64,000 nt of DNA from Modestobacter marinus (GCF_019799945.1 NZ_JABGCH010000011.1:62001-126000), one strand, 5' to 3'; counted from the stretch's first letter, positions 16,872 to 24,960 are shown. Program-made: numbers and translations. The notes: a model not told the origin generated them from the letters alone.

Positions 16872-17684
16872 TCACCCCGGTCGCCGGGCGACCTCCTCGA
16901 CCGCGTCGGCCAGCTCGGCCGCGGTCCGGAAGCGGTGCGCGGGATCCGGGTGGACCGCCCTGGTGACGACGGCCCGTTCGCCCTCGGTCAGGTCGTCGCC
17001 CGGCACCGGCTGGCTCCGCAGGTAGATCCGCACCGCCGTGAAGGGGTCCGCGGACACCATCGCCGGGAACAGCCCGTGGCCGGTCAGGACCAGGTGCAGG
17101 GTCACCCCGAGCGCCCAGACGTCGCTGGCCCGGCCCGCCGGGCGCCCGCGCATGAGCTCCGGCGCGACGAACTCCAGCCGGCCGGCCTGCGACCCGGTCC
17201 CGAGGCCGCTCACCGTGTGCCCCTGGGTGAGCAGGTGTCCCAGGCTCGGCTCGGCCAGGACGGCGCCGGCCTTGTCGAGCAGGACGTTGGTGGGCGCGAT
17301 GCCCCGGTGCACCAGGCCGGCCTCGTGCATCTCGTGCGCGCCCCGGGCCGCCCGGGCGACGGCCCGGAGGCGCTCGCGGCGGGTCAGGTCCCGGGCCGGT
17401 GCGGCCAGCGACCCGGCGGGCTCGTGGCGCATGGCGTAGAACACCACCCCGCCGTCCATCCCGACGTCGTACATCGGGACCAGCTCCGGTGCGCGGAGCG
17501 CGGCGAAGAGGCTCAGCTCGTCGGCCAGCGCGTCGAACCCGTCGGTGCCGGTTAGGGACAGCACCTTGACCGAGACCGTGTCCGGGGGGATCCCGAGGCG
17601 CCGCGGCGTCCGGGCCAGGTAGACGTGGCTGTGCTCGCCCCGGCCCAGCTCCCGGAGGAAGACGTAGTCGGCGATCCGGTCCAT
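16872..17684 (-). CDS. Ser/Thr pseudokinase
   Basis: The 270-residue protein is a single kinase-fold domain without a membrane helix. GRGEHSHVY (14-22) and Lys40 of VSVKVL are present, but the catalytic loop reads HRGIAPTN (126-133) instead of HRDxxxxN, and the DFG site reads EPS (145-147). APE is intact-like (VAPELMRG), as are the helix-F SDVWALG and the Arg in HRF. Loss of both catalytic and metal-binding Asp means phosphotransfer is unlikely; a scaffold or allosteric role is more plausible. Seven bases separate it from the upstream FHA gene, so an FHA-pseudokinase partnership is likely, as with MviN/FhaA in mycobacteria. Confidence 0.85.
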   Translation of the reverse strand: MDRIADYVFLRELGRGEHSHVYLARTPRRLGIPPDTVSVKVLSLTGTDGFDALADELSLFAALRAPELVPMYDVGMDGGVVFYAMRHEPAGSLAAPARDLTRRERLRAVARAARGAHEMHEAGLVHRGIAPTNVLLDKAGAVLAEPSLGHLLTQGHTVSGLGTGSQAGRLEFVAPELMRGRPAGRASDVWALGVTLHLVLTGHGLFPAMVSADPFTAVRIYLRSQPVPGDDLTEGERAVVTRAVHPDPAHRFRTAAELADAVEEVARRPG

Positions 17685-17691
17685 CAGGTCG

Positions 17692-18924
17692 TCACCGGGG
17701 ACCGCGGGAGACGGCCGTCTCCCGCCAGGTGTCGAACAGCAGCTGGCGCTTGCCCAGGCGCACCCGGTCGCCGTGGACCAGGCGGACCGGGATCTGCGCG
17801 GTGACCGGCAGCCAGGGGCCCGCCGCCCCGGACCGGCTGAGGAACGTGCCGTTGGCCGAGCCGTTGTCGCTGAGCAGCACCTTCCACCCGTCGACGGTGA
17901 GCCGGGCGTGGACCCGCGACGTGCTGCGCGCCGCGTCCCGCAGCGGCAGGGCGCGCGCCCGCCCGGCGAGCACGTCGGGCGCCTGGGCCGCCTCGCGGCC
18001 GATGAGGAGGTCCCCGGTCACCGGGTAGATCGTCCCGCCGTCGGTGACCAGGATGCCCAGCGGCGGTCGCGGCAGCCGCACCCGCGGACCGGCGGGGGAC
18101 AGCGGTGCGCCGCAGGCCGGGCAGGCCGGCAGCTCCGGGTCGGTGAAGTGCCCGTGGGGGCAGTGCACGCCCTCGACGAGCACCTCGGGGCCCGTCGTCG
18201 CGGTGTCCACGCCGCTCTCCCCGCGCGCCCCGGCGATCGGCAGCGGCGGGCGGCGCGCCCCCCGGGCGGGCTGCCCGCCCGCGGCGGCGACGCACTCCCC
18301 GAGCAGCACCGTCCGGAACAGCACCGCGGGCCGCAGCGCCGTCGCCGACGACGGGACCCCGGGACCGGCCGCCCCCGCCGCTCCGCCGGGCAACTGCTGC
18401 GCCGGCCCCGCGGCGGTGGGCAGCAGGGTGACCCCGGCTCCCGGCACGGTGCCGCTCTCCAGGTCCAGGCGCAGCACCTCGGAGACGGCGGGGAGCTCCG
18501 CGTCCCCGTCCGCCGCCACCGTCAGCTCGTGCCACTCGCCGTCCGCGAGGACGTGCTCGCCGAGCCGCGCGGCATCGCCGGCCGGCAGGTCCGGCGCGCG
18601 GCCGTCGACGCGGACCCGCACCGGGCCGTGGACGAGGGCCCGCAGGACCGAGCCGCTGCGGACCAGCAGCGCGAAGCCGGGCAGGTCCGCAGCACGCAGG
18701 TCCAGCAGTGCGCGGAGCGCGTCGACCCGGGCGGAACCGGTCGGGTCGGGGCGGTGGCACAGCCGGACCAGCTCGCGCACCCGCTCGGCCGAGGACGGCG
18801 GGAGGACGGGCACCACCAGCAGGACGTCGCCGCGCCGGTCGACCACACCCGTCCCCGGGTGCACCTGCACCCGCGGCCACTCCCGCAGGGCGGGGGACGG
18901 CCTTTCGGTCAGGGGAACGGACAT
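17692..18924 (-). CDS. FHA-domain protein with zinc ribbon
   Basis: About 410 residues. The N-terminal half (to about 210) has no domain I recognise but contains regular beta-strands (VLRALVHGPVRVRVDG, EWHELTVAADGD). A four-residue zinc site follows (CPHGHF...CPACGAP, His/Cys), then a C-terminal FHA domain with the usual LLIGRE, STSRVHARL, DNGSANGTFL and L-x-HGDRVRLG strands; FHA domains bind phosphothreonine peptides. ATG at 18924 is preferred because AGGTG precedes it; a GTG two codons upstream (18930) is possible. It lies between the GH15 and pseudokinase genes in one operon. Likely a phospho-reader for the kinases of the block. Confidence 0.85.
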   Translation of the reverse strand: MSVPLTERPSPALREWPRVQVHPGTGVVDRRGDVLLVVPVLPPSSAERVRELVRLCHRPDPTGSARVDALRALLDLRAADLPGFALLVRSGSVLRALVHGPVRVRVDGRAPDLPAGDAARLGEHVLADGEWHELTVAADGDAELPAVSEVLRLDLESGTVPGAGVTLLPTAAGPAQQLPGGAAGAAGPGVPSSATALRPAVLFRTVLLGECVAAAGGQPARGARRPPLPIAGARGESGVDTATTGPEVLVEGVHCPHGHFTDPELPACPACGAPLSPAGPRVRLPRPPLGILVTDGGTIYPVTGDLLIGREAAQAPDVLAGRARALPLRDAARSTSRVHARLTVDGWKVLLSDNGSANGTFLSRSGAAGPWLPVTAQIPVRLVHGDRVRLGKRQLLFDTWRETAVSRGPR

Positions 18925-18937
18925 GGTCACCTGCCAG

Positions 18938-20731
18938 TCACCGACCCGATGCCGCCAGGGCCCGGTCGAGCTTGACGGCCGCGCGGATGAGGCCGAGGTG
19001 GGTGAACGCCTGGGGGAAGTTGCCCAGGGCCTCGCCGGAGGCGCCGATCTCCTCCGAGTACAGCCCGAGGTGGTTGGCGTAGGTCAGCATCTTCTCGAAG
19101 GTGTGCCGGGCCTGCTGGAGGCGGCCGGCCCGGGTCAGCGCCTCGACGTACCAGAACGAGCACAGGTTGAAGGTGCCCTCGGGCTCGTCGAAGCCGTCGC
19201 TGCCGTCGGCGTGGTACCGGTGCACCAGGCTGTCGGTCACCAGCTCCGCCTCGATGCGGGACAGCGTGGACAGGAACCGGGGGTCCTCCGCGCCGGCGAA
19301 CCCGACCAGCGGGATCATCAGCGCGCCGGCGTCCAGCGTCGTGGCATGCGGGTACTGCACGTACGCGCCGACGTCGGGGTTCCAGTCCTGTTCCTGCACC
19401 TGCAGGTAGGCCCGGTCGGCCACGTCGCGCCAGGCGGCCAGCGGTGCCGGGAGCCCGCGCCGACGGGCGAGCCGGCCGGCCCGCTCGAAGGCCACCCAGG
19501 TCATCAGCGTCGAGTAGGTGAACCGCCGGGTGGGCCCGCGGACCTCCCAGACCCCGCAGTCCGGCTCCTCCCAGTGCGCCTCCAGCCAGTCGAGCTGGCG
19601 GCACAGCGCCGTCCACAGCTCGTAGGAGACCGGCCGGCCGTTCCGGTCGTACAGGTGCACCGAGTCCATGACCTCGCCCAGGATGTCCAGCTGGAGCTGG
19701 TGCGCGGCGCCGTTCCCGATCCGCACCGGACCGGAGTCCCGGTACCCCCGGAGGTGGTCCAGCGTCGACTCGGTGCCGACGACCTCCCCGTCGATGCCGT
19801 AGAGGATGTGCAGCCCCTTGTCGGCCCGGGCGTCGAGGCAGCGGGCCTCCAGCCAGGTCATGAAGGCGCCGGCCTCCTCGGTGAAGCCCAGCCGCATCAG
19901 CGCGTACACGGTGAACGCGGCGTCACGGACCCAGGTGAAGCGGTAGTCCCAGTTGCGGGTGCCGCCGATCGCCTCCGGCAGCGAGGTGGTGGGGGCGGCG
20001 ACCAGCGCTCCGGTGGGCTGGTAGACGAGCAGCTTGAGGGTGAGCGCCGACCGTTCCACCATCTCCCGGTACCGGCCCCGGTAGCGGGAGCGGCGGATCC
20101 ACCGCTGCCAGTAGTCCAGCGTGCCGGCGAGCAGGTCCTCGACCTCGGCCATCCCCAGGGGGTGCGGCGAGCCCCAGCGGGACAGCGCCAGCGCCAGGCT
20201 CTCGCCGGCCTCGAGCACCGCCGAGCCGACGGCGGCGGACCCGTCGGCGGTCAGCGGCACGGTGGACCGCAGGACGAGCTGGGCCTGCGGGGAGAAGAAG
20301 AAGGCCCCGGAGCCCTCGACGACCTCCACCTCGGTACGGGCCCGGGCGTAGTCGAAGGCCGGCGCGCAGCGGATCTCGACGTCCACCCGCCCGCGGACGG
20401 CCCGGACCAGGCGCACGAGCTGGTTGGCCCCGCGCCGGCTCGACCCGGCCTCGTGCGGCACCATGAAGTCCACGACCTCGCCGACGAACTGCTCGCCGAG
20501 GAACCGGGTCACCAGGACGTTCGAGTCGGGCAGGTACATCTGCTTCACCCGGGTGGCCCCGGTGCACCGCACCGTGAACCGGCCACCCCGCTCGTCGTCG
20601 AGGATCGAGGCGAACACCGACGGGGAGTCGAAGCGGGGCAGGCAGAGCCAGTCGATGTCGCCCTCGGTGGAGACCAGCGCGGCCGTGTGGAGATCACCGA
20701 TGATGCCGTGGTCCTCGATGACAGCAGCCAT
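18938..20731 (-). CDS. Glycoside hydrolase family 15 (glucoamylase/trehalase-like)
   Basis: 597 residues, the usual length of the bacterial intracellular GH15 group. The N-terminal beta-sandwich starts IEDHGIIGDLHTAALVSTEGDIDWLCLPRFDSPSVF. The (alpha/alpha)6 barrel contains IGGTRNWDYRFTWVRDAAFT, and ASGEALGNFPQAFTHLGL provides the second catalytic Glu. Family members hydrolyse alpha-glucosidic bonds; mycobacterial relatives are trehalases. There is no signal peptide. The ATG at 20731 has GAGGTGG before it. It is the first gene of the minus-strand FHA/pseudokinase/ABC unit and diverges from the FHA-HTH regulator. Why a glucosidase leads a signalling operon is unclear; it may supply glucose for the G6P to inositol route (speculative). 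Confidence 0.9.
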   Translation of the reverse strand: MAAVIEDHGIIGDLHTAALVSTEGDIDWLCLPRFDSPSVFASILDDERGGRFTVRCTGATRVKQMYLPDSNVLVTRFLGEQFVGEVVDFMVPHEAGSSRRGANQLVRLVRAVRGRVDVEIRCAPAFDYARARTEVEVVEGSGAFFFSPQAQLVLRSTVPLTADGSAAVGSAVLEAGESLALALSRWGSPHPLGMAEVEDLLAGTLDYWQRWIRRSRYRGRYREMVERSALTLKLLVYQPTGALVAAPTTSLPEAIGGTRNWDYRFTWVRDAAFTVYALMRLGFTEEAGAFMTWLEARCLDARADKGLHILYGIDGEVVGTESTLDHLRGYRDSGPVRIGNGAAHQLQLDILGEVMDSVHLYDRNGRPVSYELWTALCRQLDWLEAHWEEPDCGVWEVRGPTRRFTYSTLMTWVAFERAGRLARRRGLPAPLAAWRDVADRAYLQVQEQDWNPDVGAYVQYPHATTLDAGALMIPLVGFAGAEDPRFLSTLSRIEAELVTDSLVHRYHADGSDGFDEPEGTFNLCSFWYVEALTRAGRLQQARHTFEKMLTYANHLGLYSEEIGASGEALGNFPQAFTHLGLIRAAVKLDRALAASGR

Positions 20732-20764
20732 CCGCCACCTCGCGTCGACCCGTGGGGGACGGCC

Positions 20765-20770
20765 AGCCTA
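20765..20770 (-). promoter_or_regulatory. -10 element of the GH15 operon
   Basis: TAGGCT on the minus strand, 33 bp upstream of the GH15 ATG. It is back-to-back with an identical TAGGCT on the plus strand at 20820-20825. No good -35 is visible. Confidence 0.4.
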
Positions 20771-20819
20771 GTGGCGCCGAGGGGCGGCGGACACGGTTCG
20801 GAACGCCCCCGCGGCGTCG

Positions 20820-20825
20820 TAGGCT
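20820..20825 (+). promoter_or_regulatory. -10 element upstream of the FHA-HTH regulator
   Basis: TAGGCT ends 7 bases before ATG at 20833, the spacing seen at other leaderless starts in this window. That ATG opens a 5-codon reading frame (MRGGR) whose TGA at 20848-20850 overlaps the regulator ATG at 20847. Confidence 0.45.
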
Positions 20826-20832
20826 CCACGCC

Positions 20833-20850
20833 ATGCGGGGTGGGCGATGA
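20833..20850 (+). CDS. Putative 5-codon leader peptide coupled to the FHA-HTH gene
   Basis: ATG CGG GGT GGG CGA TGA begins at the predicted transcription start and its stop overlaps the next ATG as ATGA. It could let a leaderless ribosome reinitiate at the regulator start, which has only a weak ribosome site. It may equally be chance. Confidence 0.25.
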   Translation: MRGGR

Positions 20851-21500
20851 CCGGCCCGGAGGACGGCGCCGGTCGGCGGCAGTGGGCCGGCGCAGAGGGT
20901 GCCGCCCTGGTGTACCGCGACGACGCAGGCGCCCAGCGGTTCGTGCCCCTGGACGGCGAGACCTCCCTGACCCTCGGCCGTGGCTCCGGGTGCGACGTCC
21001 GGCTGCCCTGGGACGAGCGGGTGTCCCGGGTGCACGCCGGGCTGGAGCGCGTCGGCTCGGACTGGACGCTGGTCGACGACGGGCTGTCCCGGAACGGCAC
21101 CTTCCTCAACGGGGAGCGGCTCACCGGCCGGCGCCGGCTGCGCGACGGTGACACGTTCGTGCTCGGCTCGACGTCGTTCCGCTTCCGGGACACCACCCGG
21201 CCGACCACCCAGCTGACCAAGGTGGGGGAGCAGCTGGTCACCGCGGCCTCGCTGTCCCCGACCCAGCGGCAGATCGCCATCGCGCTGTGCCGGCCGTACA
21301 AGCACGACGACCCGTACGCCACCCCGGCGTCGAACCAGCAGATCGCCGACGAGCTGTTCCTCAGCGTGGACGCGGTGAAGACCCACCTGCGGGCCATGTT
21401 CCAGAAGTTCCAGATCGAGGACCTGCCGCAGAACCAGAAGCGGGTCAAGCTGGTCGAGCGCGTCCTCGGCCTCGGCCTGGTCAACCGCCGGGACCTGTAA
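20847..21500 (+). CDS. FHA-domain protein with C-terminal HTH (regulator)
   Basis: 217 residues. The FHA domain spans about 22-115 with LTLGRGSGCDVRL, RVSRVHAGLE, DDGLSRNGTFLNG and LRDGDTFVLG. The C-terminal part (130-217) has LSPTQRQIAIAL and a LuxR/response-regulator-like helix-turn-helix, SNQQIADELFLSVDAVKTHLRAMF, followed by a winged continuation. This couples phosphothreonine binding to DNA binding, so it is a candidate output regulator for the kinases of the block. It diverges from the GH15 operon across 115 bp and may act on CCACC-GGTGG palindromes at the block edges (inference). No receiver domain is present. Confidence 0.85.
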   Translation: MTGPEDGAGRRQWAGAEGAALVYRDDAGAQRFVPLDGETSLTLGRGSGCDVRLPWDERVSRVHAGLERVGSDWTLVDDGLSRNGTFLNGERLTGRRRLRDGDTFVLGSTSFRFRDTTRPTTQLTKVGEQLVTAASLSPTQRQIAIALCRPYKHDDPYATPASNQQIADELFLSVDAVKTHLRAMFQKFQIEDLPQNQKRVKLVERVLGLGLVNRRDL

Positions 21501-21578
21501 GGCCCCCTCCGCCGGTGGCGTCGTCCCGGCGGCCGTTCCGCAGGTGGGCATCCTCGACGCCCAGGTGGCGGTCCTCCA

Positions 21579-21591
21579 CCACCTGGGGTGG
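21579..21591. promoter_or_regulatory. Operator candidate CCACCTGGGGTGG
   Basis: Inverted repeat CCACC-TGG-GGTGG about 90 bp upstream of the PepSY gene, with the same half-sites as 2658-2671 and 2698-2709. Flanking CAGGTGG/CCAGGTGG sequences (21541 and 21561) may be extra half-sites. Confidence 0.4.
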
Positions 21592-21678
21592 GTTCTGAGC
21601 GGCCCGGCGGGCGGCGAGAGTTCTGGCAAGGCAGACGGCGGATCACCGGATCCGCAGCCACCAGGAAGGGACACCACC

Positions 21679-22146
21679 ATGAACCGCTCGTCGCTCACCT
21701 CCCGCCGCGTCATCGTCGGGGCCACCCTGGCCGTCGCCCTCGGCACCGGTGTCGGGTTGGGCGCCATCTCCCTCTTCTCCACCGAGACCGCGACCACGCC
21801 GCAGTCCTACCGCGTCGAGACCAACGGGTTCCCGTCGAACCGGTCCGCGGACGGTTCGGCCTCCCCCACCACGGCACCGGCGGACGCCCCCGCCGACGCC
21901 CCGGCCGACGCGCCCGCTCCGGCACCGGTCGACACCGCCGACGGAGTGAGCATGGACGAGGCCGCGACGATCGCCGTCCAGTTCGCCCCCGGCCAGGTCT
22001 ACGAGGTGGACCAGGACCAGGACTTCCTGTCGGGCCTGCAGTACGAGGTCACCATCCGGCACGACGACGGCACCTCGACCGAGGTCGAGGTGGATGCCGA
22101 CACCGGCCAGATCGTCAGCACCGACTTCGACAACGACTGGGACTGA
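21679..22146 (+). CDS. Membrane-anchored PepSY-domain protein
   Basis: 155 residues. A single N-terminal helix ([23 protein letters not shown]) acts as signal or anchor. A Pro/Ala/Asp-rich spacer with [13 protein letters not shown] repeats follows. The C-terminal PepSY domain reads [23 protein letters not shown]...[26 protein letters not shown]. PepSY domains are extracytoplasmic and often inhibit or regulate proteases or sense envelope state. The ATG at 21679 has AGGAAGGG 10 bases upstream. It lies 46 bp before ino1-2 on the same strand and may be co-transcribed with it. Confidence 0.85.
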   Translation: MNRSSLTSRRVIVGATLAVALGTGVGLGAISLFSTETATTPQSYRVETNGFPSNRSADGSASPTTAPADAPADAPADAPAPAPVDTADGVSMDEAATIAVQFAPGQVYEVDQDQDFLSGLQYEVTIRHDDGTSTEVEVDADTGQIVSTDFDNDWD

Positions 22147-22192
22147 GCCAGGTCCCGGGAAGACAGCCAGAACGAGAGTGAGGAGCACTGCC

Positions 22193-23272
22193 ATGAGTTC
22201 GGTTCGTGTGGCGATCGTCGGGGTGGGGAACTGCGCCTCCTCCCTGGTGCAGGGGGTGCACTACTACCGGGATGCGGACGAGTCGCAGCCCGTCCCCGGT
22301 CTGATGCACGTCCGGTTCGGTGACTACCACGTCTCCGACATCCGGTTCGTCGCCGCGTTCGACGTGGACGCCAAGAAGGTCGGCCGCGACCTGTCCGAGG
22401 CCATCGTCGCCAGCGAGAACAACACCATCACCATCACCGACGTCCCCCCGCTCGGGATCACCGTGCAGCGCGGGGTCACCCTCGACGGCCTGGGCAGGTA
22501 CTACCGGGAGACCATCGAGGAATCCGACGAACAGCCCGTCGACGTCGTCGCCGCGCTGCGCGCCTCCCGCGCCGACGTGCTCGTCTGCTACCTCCCCGTC
22601 GGCTCCCAGCAGGCCGCCGAGTTCTACGCCCAGGCCGCCCTCGACGCCGGCGTCGCCTTCGTCAACGCCCTGCCGGTCTTCATCGCCGGCACCCCCGCAT
22701 GGGCCGCCAAGTTCACCGCCGCCGGCATCCCCATCGTCGGCGACGACATCAAGAGCCAGGTCGGCGCCACCATCACCCACCGCGTGCTGGCCAAGCTCTT
22801 CGAAGACCGCGGCGTCCAGCTCGACCGCACCATGCAGCTCAACGTCGGCGGCAACATGGACTTCAAGAACATGCTCGAGCGCGAACGCCTGGAGTCCAAG
22901 AAGATCTCCAAGACCCAGTCGGTCACCAGCCAGGTCGACCGCGACATGGGCACCGGCAACGTGCACATCGGACCCTCGGACCACGTGCCCTGGCTGTCGG
23001 ACCGCAAGTGGGCCTACGTCCGCCTCGAGGGCCGCGCCTTCGGCGACGTGCCGCTGAGCCTGGAGTACAAGCTCGAGGTCTGGGACTCCCCCAACTCCGC
23101 CGGGATCATCATCGACGCCGTCCGCGCCGCCAAGATCGCCCTCGACCGCGGCATCGGCGGACCGATCCTGTCCGCCTCCTCGTATTTCATGAAGAGCCCG
23201 CCCGTCCAGTACGACGACAGCACCGCCCGCGACGCCGTCGAGGCCTTCATCCGAGGAGACATCGAGCGGTAA
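22193..23272 (+). CDS. ino1: myo-inositol-3-phosphate synthase, copy 2
   Basis: A 359-residue synthase; from residue 37 on its sequence and DNA match copy 1 exactly (22301-23272 = 701-1672). The first 36 residues differ at several positions ([22 protein letters not shown]), showing that the identical tract ends sharply. GAGGAG lies 11 bases upstream of the ATG. Flanking genes differ: PepSY upstream, lipoprotein downstream. Since the ino1-MFS-pcnA side is the widespread actinobacterial arrangement and PadR-ino1 is the other conserved side, the two copies each keep one half of the ancestral context. Dosage or growth-condition-specific expression is possible. Confidence 0.95.
   Translation: MSSVRVAIVGVGNCASSLVQGVHYYRDADESQPVPGLMHVRFGDYHVSDIRFVAAFDVDAKKVGRDLSEAIVASENNTITITDVPPLGITVQRGVTLDGLGRYYRETIEESDEQPVDVVAALRASRADVLVCYLPVGSQQAAEFYAQAALDAGVAFVNALPVFIAGTPAWAAKFTAAGIPIVGDDIKSQVGATITHRVLAKLFEDRGVQLDRTMQLNVGGNMDFKNMLERERLESKKISKTQSVTSQVDRDMGTGNVHIGPSDHVPWLSDRKWAYVRLEGRAFGDVPLSLEYKLEVWDSPNSAGIIIDAVRAAKIALDRGIGGPILSASSYFMKSPPVQYDDSTARDAVEAFIRGDIER
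22301..23272. repeat. 972-bp perfect direct repeat, right copy (within ino1-2)
   Basis: Identical to 701-1672 in direct orientation; ends at the TAA. Homologous recombination between the copies would delete 21.6 kb and leave one intact ino1. Confidence 0.97.
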
Positions 23273-23294
23273 TCGAAGGGCGGTCCTCACAGCT

Positions 23295-23329
23295 GACGGC
23301 CCGTGCCCCTCGGGGGTGCACGGGCCGTC
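23295..23329 (+). terminator. Terminator-like hairpin after ino1-2
   Basis: A perfect 12-bp stem (GACGGCCCGTGC / GCACGGGCCGTC) with an 11-base loop, 22 bp after the stop codon. No U-run, as is usual in actinobacteria. Confidence 0.65.
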
Positions 23330-23364
23330 GCCGTTCCCCGGCCAGCAGCCCGCGAGCGGGCTCC

Positions 23365-23370
23365 TAGGGT
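23365..23370 (+). promoter_or_regulatory. -10 element, leaderless lipoprotein gene
   Basis: TAGGGT ends 7 bases before the ATG at 23378, so the transcript probably starts at the start codon. Confidence 0.5.
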
Positions 23371-23377
23371 TGCCCCC

Positions 23378-24172
23378 ATGCCCCTGCGCCGCCCGCTGCC
23401 CCTCCTCCACCTGGTGCGACTCGCCGCACTCGGCCTCGTCCTCGCGCTGCTGGCCGGGTGCGGCGGGGACGACGAGCCGGCGCGGGTTCCGGGCGCGCCG
23501 ATCACCGAGGCGGAGGCCGACGTCCTCGCGCAGGTGCTCTACCGCAACCACCAGGAGGGCGGCGCGGACTTCGTCGTCACCGCGCCCTTCGCCGAGGGCG
23601 CGCTGCTCACCCTCACCGGGGAGGTCGACTTCGCCCGCGGCACCGGCCGGGCGCAGGCGGTGACCAGCTACCCGGAGGAGGGCCGGCCCGACGACGTCCG
23701 CACCCTGTTCTTCACCCCCGACGACGTCTGGTTCGGCGACGTCCCCGGCCTCGCCGAGGCGCTGACCGGCGCCGGGCTGCCCGCGGCCGCATACGTGCGG
23801 CGGCCGATCACCACGGTGACCCCGGGCGGCACGGCCTCGCTGGTCGACGTGCTGGTGCAACTGGTGCCCGCGCTCTCGGCCCGGCAGCCCGACGACCCGC
23901 GGTCGTTCCTCGAGCGGGACTACACCTGGCAGGGCACTCAGTCGGTGGACGGGCAGCTGGCCTCAGTGTTTCAGAGCGGCTCGGGCGCCCGCACCTCGGT
24001 CGCCGCGGACAGCCGGCTGCTGGTGCAGTACGTCACCCGGCTCAGCGACCAGGAGTTCGACGTCACGGTGACCCTCTCCGACCACGGGGCCCGGGACATC
24101 GCGCTGCCCGCCGACACCGACACGGTGGACGCGACCGTGCACCCGGAGATCGCCGGTGCGCTCGGCCTGTGA
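23378..24172 (+). CDS. Putative lipoprotein (LppX/LprG-like)
   Basis: 264 residues. The start MPLRRPLPLLHLVRLAALGLVLALLAGCGG is a typical lipoprotein signal with lipobox LLAGC, so it should be acylated and anchored outside the membrane. The mature part alternates beta-strands and helices (ADFVVTAPFAEGALLTLTGEVDFARGTGRAQ, RTLFFTPDDVWFG, FDVTVTLSDHGARDI), resembling the LppX/LprAFG half-barrel of mycobacteria that binds lipids, but I cannot verify this family without a search. The ATG at 23378 is set by the signal peptide and the -10 seven bases away. It stands alone between two strong hairpins. Confidence 0.75.
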   Translation: MPLRRPLPLLHLVRLAALGLVLALLAGCGGDDEPARVPGAPITEAEADVLAQVLYRNHQEGGADFVVTAPFAEGALLTLTGEVDFARGTGRAQAVTSYPEEGRPDDVRTLFFTPDDVWFGDVPGLAEALTGAGLPAAAYVRRPITTVTPGGTASLVDVLVQLVPALSARQPDDPRSFLERDYTWQGTQSVDGQLASVFQSGSGARTSVAADSRLLVQYVTRLSDQEFDVTVTLSDHGARDIALPADTDTVDATVHPEIAGALGL

Positions 24173-24180
24173 GAACAGCA

Positions 24181-24219
24181 CGAGAGGGGGCGGCCTCTTC
24201 CCCAGGCCGCCCCCTCTCG
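24181..24219. terminator. Strong bidirectional terminator (lipoprotein / yqgE)
   Basis: A perfect 16-bp stem (CGAGAGGGGGCGGCCT / AGGCCGCCCCCTCTCG) with a 7-base loop between convergent genes, followed by a short T-rich stretch (CCTTCTTA). Confidence 0.8.
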
Positions 24220-24288
24220 CACGTCCTTCTTACCAGAGCAGGGCACCCGCGCGGGAGGTGACACGCCGGGACACGCCGCCGGCGCCGC

Positions 24289-24960
24289 TCAGTTGGCGGA
24301 CGGGTCCGCCGGGGCGGTGGACAGCACGCCGAGGCGCCCGGTCTGGCGGCGGAGCACCGCGTGCCACAGCTCGGGCCCGGCGGCCCCGGTCAGCACGTCG
24401 CCGGGCAGGCCGTCCACGCACGCCCAGGAGCCCTGGACGACCTCCATACCCAGCTGTCCGGGCGACCAGCCGGCGTACCCGGCGAACACCCGCAGCCCGG
24501 TGATCTCCCCGACCAGCGGCTCGGGGTCGCTGTCCAGGTCGACCAGGTGGACGGCGCCGCAGACCGGCCGCAGCCCGGAGTCCTCCGGCAGCGGACCGGT
24601 GCCCCGGCGGGTGGCCAGGCAGAGCGCGGTGTCCGTCTCGCAGGGACCGCCGACGTGGAAGACCCCCGGCTCGACCGCGAGGTCCGACCAGCCCGGCAGG
24701 ACGTCGCCGATGCGAACCTCGCTCGGCCGGCCCAGCACGACACCGATCGTGCCGGTGGTGGAGTGGTCGAGGACGTAGACGACCGAGCCGGCGAACGTCG
24801 GGTCGGTCAGCGCAGGCAGGGCCACCAGGAGCGCGCCGGGACGGACGTCGTCCAGGGTGCCGACGGACAGCTGGGGAGCGGCCTTCCGCCGACGGCGACC
24901 CGCGGCCGGGGAGGCGGCGGGGCGACGCTCGGGATCGGAGGACGACGGCACCGGGTTCAT
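24289..24960 (-). CDS. YqgE/AlgH family protein (DUF179)
   Basis: 223 residues. The family hallmarks are clear: LLVALPALTDPTFAGSVVYVLDHSTTGTIGVVLGRPSEV near the start, HVGGPCETD in the middle and FAGYAGWSPGQLGMEVVQGSWACVD near the end. Function is poorly understood; the family is cytoplasmic and common near pcnA in actinobacteria. A 35-residue basic/Pro/Ser N-terminal extension precedes the domain. The ATG at 24960 has GGAGGCG immediately before it. It diverges from the MFS gene. Confidence 0.9.
   Translation of the reverse strand: MNPVPSSSDPERRPAASPAAGRRRRKAAPQLSVGTLDDVRPGALLVALPALTDPTFAGSVVYVLDHSTTGTIGVVLGRPSEVRIGDVLPGWSDLAVEPGVFHVGGPCETDTALCLATRRGTGPLPEDSGLRPVCGAVHLVDLDSDPEPLVGEITGLRVFAGYAGWSPGQLGMEVVQGSWACVDGLPGDVLTGAAGPELWHAVLRRQTGRLGVLSTAPADPSAN

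Noticed and set aside
701-23272. The exact 21,600-bp spacing of the two ino1 copies as a sign of artificial construction
   Set aside because: Both flanks and the first 108 bp differ between the copies, and the neighbours are coherent genes; the round number is most likely chance, although an assembly error cannot be excluded without long reads.
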